In this document: positions 5,142 through 5,410 of the stretch, piece after piece
Layout of the letters: each line of letters starts with the position of its first letter
Numbering within the stretch: position 1 is the stretch's first letter
DNA from: an uncultured Collinsella sp.
Lineage (GTDB): Bacteria; Actinomycetota; Coriobacteriia; Coriobacteriales; Coriobacteriaceae
Length of the DNA stretch: 5,410 bases
Direction of reading: 5' to 3'
Assembly: GCA_900554255.1 (NCBI GenBank)
Contig: USGN01000095.1
Location: 1-5,410 of the forward strand
Notes under the pieces: generated by a model
The model's input: only the letters and a program-made list of their open reading frames with translations
Told to the model about the DNA's origin: nothing
The model's database searches: none
Program-made: the position numbers and the translations under genes

Positions 5142-5410
5142 GTGGCAGGCTGGAATCTGACCGGCAATACCGTTTCCGCCGAGTTCGACGGATCGGACGA
5201 GCAAGAGCGCAAAGAGCTCAGCGTGAGCCAAGCGGTGGAGATCGCCGCCGGCGCGCTCGATGCCATTCCGCAGCTGAGCGTTTTGGGTGAGGTCACGGGT
5301 TTTCGTGGTCCCAATGCCCGAAGCGGCCACTGCTACTTCCAAATCAAGGACGACTCGGCGGCCGTCGATTGCATCATCTGGAAGGGCGCCTACCTTAAGC
5401 GCACCTTCGA
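5142..5410 (+). CDS. xseA: Exonuclease VII large subunit, N-terminal part (cut by window edge)
   Basis: The first 89 codons are visible and the frame stays open to the right edge. After an acidic lead of about 25 residues (DGSDEQERKE), LSVSQAVEIAAGAL (26-39) begins the N-terminal OB-fold that binds single-stranded DNA in XseA. The family hallmark follows as LSVLGEVTGF (45-54), then SGHCYFQIKDD (61-71), and then VDCIIWKGAY. With the small subunit XseB, the enzyme degrades single-stranded DNA from both ends to short oligonucleotides in repair. The catalytic C-terminal part is outside the window. GTG 5142 is preferred for its AAGGAGG; the upstream in-frame ATGs would lengthen an N-terminus that is already longer than in E. 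coli. It starts 115 bases after yugP with a strong hairpin between them, so co-transcription is uncertain. xseB is expected downstream but is not visible here. Confidence 0.9.
   Translation, partial: MAGWNLTGNTVSAEFDGSDEQERKELSVSQAVEIAAGALDAIPQLSVLGEVTGFRGPNARSGHCYFQIKDDSAAVDCIIWKGAYLKRTF

Noticed and set aside
4544..5314. 256-codon minus-strand open frame across yugP and the start of xseA
   Set aside because: It spans two well-supported genes and their spacer on the other strand and shows no domain or RBS; it is a GC-driven shadow.
1..5410. CRISPR arrays, tRNA or rRNA genes, insertion sequences, phage genes
   Set aside because: I saw no regularly spaced repeats, cloverleaf-like segments, transposase motifs or paired terminal inverted repeats; the window is mainly ordinary chromosomal genes.

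Overview
The window looks like chromosomal DNA of a high-GC Gram-positive bacterium, most probably a Coriobacteriia member such as Collinsella. The basis is GC-rich codon use, strong AGGAGG-type ribosome binding sites, a GTG start for xseA, and this mix of genes: a secreted C69 dipeptidase, a diacylglycerol-kinase-type lipid kinase, a ribonuclease D with HRDC regions, a YugP-type membrane protease and xseA. The taxonomic call is inference from gene content, not from a marker gene.

Layout. Positions 1-1699 (minus) hold a secreted C69-family dipeptidase whose 3' end runs off the left edge. Positions 1700-2005 have no gene but are structured. They hold a hairpin beside the dipeptidase RBS, an AT-rich stretch with a consensus TATAAT for the minus strand, a 20/21-bp direct repeat, smaller repeats and a 13-bp palindrome, and a rho-independent terminator for the next minus-strand unit. 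That unit (3025 down to 2006) is a lipid kinase followed by an unlisted 30-residue single-pass membrane protein whose Shine-Dalgarno overlaps the kinase stop codon. A divergent intergenic region (3026-3123) carries a symmetric -10-like element readable in both directions. To its right, on the plus strand, lie ribonuclease D (3124-4257), a YugP-type zinc metalloprotease (4322-5026) and the 5' part of exonuclease VII large subunit (5142 to the right edge).

How the genes relate. The plus-strand group is mostly housekeeping: RNA 3'-end trimming, membrane proteolysis and DNA-repair nuclease. The minus-strand lipid kinase and its micro-protein form a likely two-gene membrane-lipid unit. The dipeptidase is a separately promoted exported enzyme for peptide use. 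No mobile element, tRNA, rRNA or CRISPR array was seen. The least explained parts are the dipeptidase control region and the 30-residue protein; there is no clear sign of a wholly new multi-gene system.
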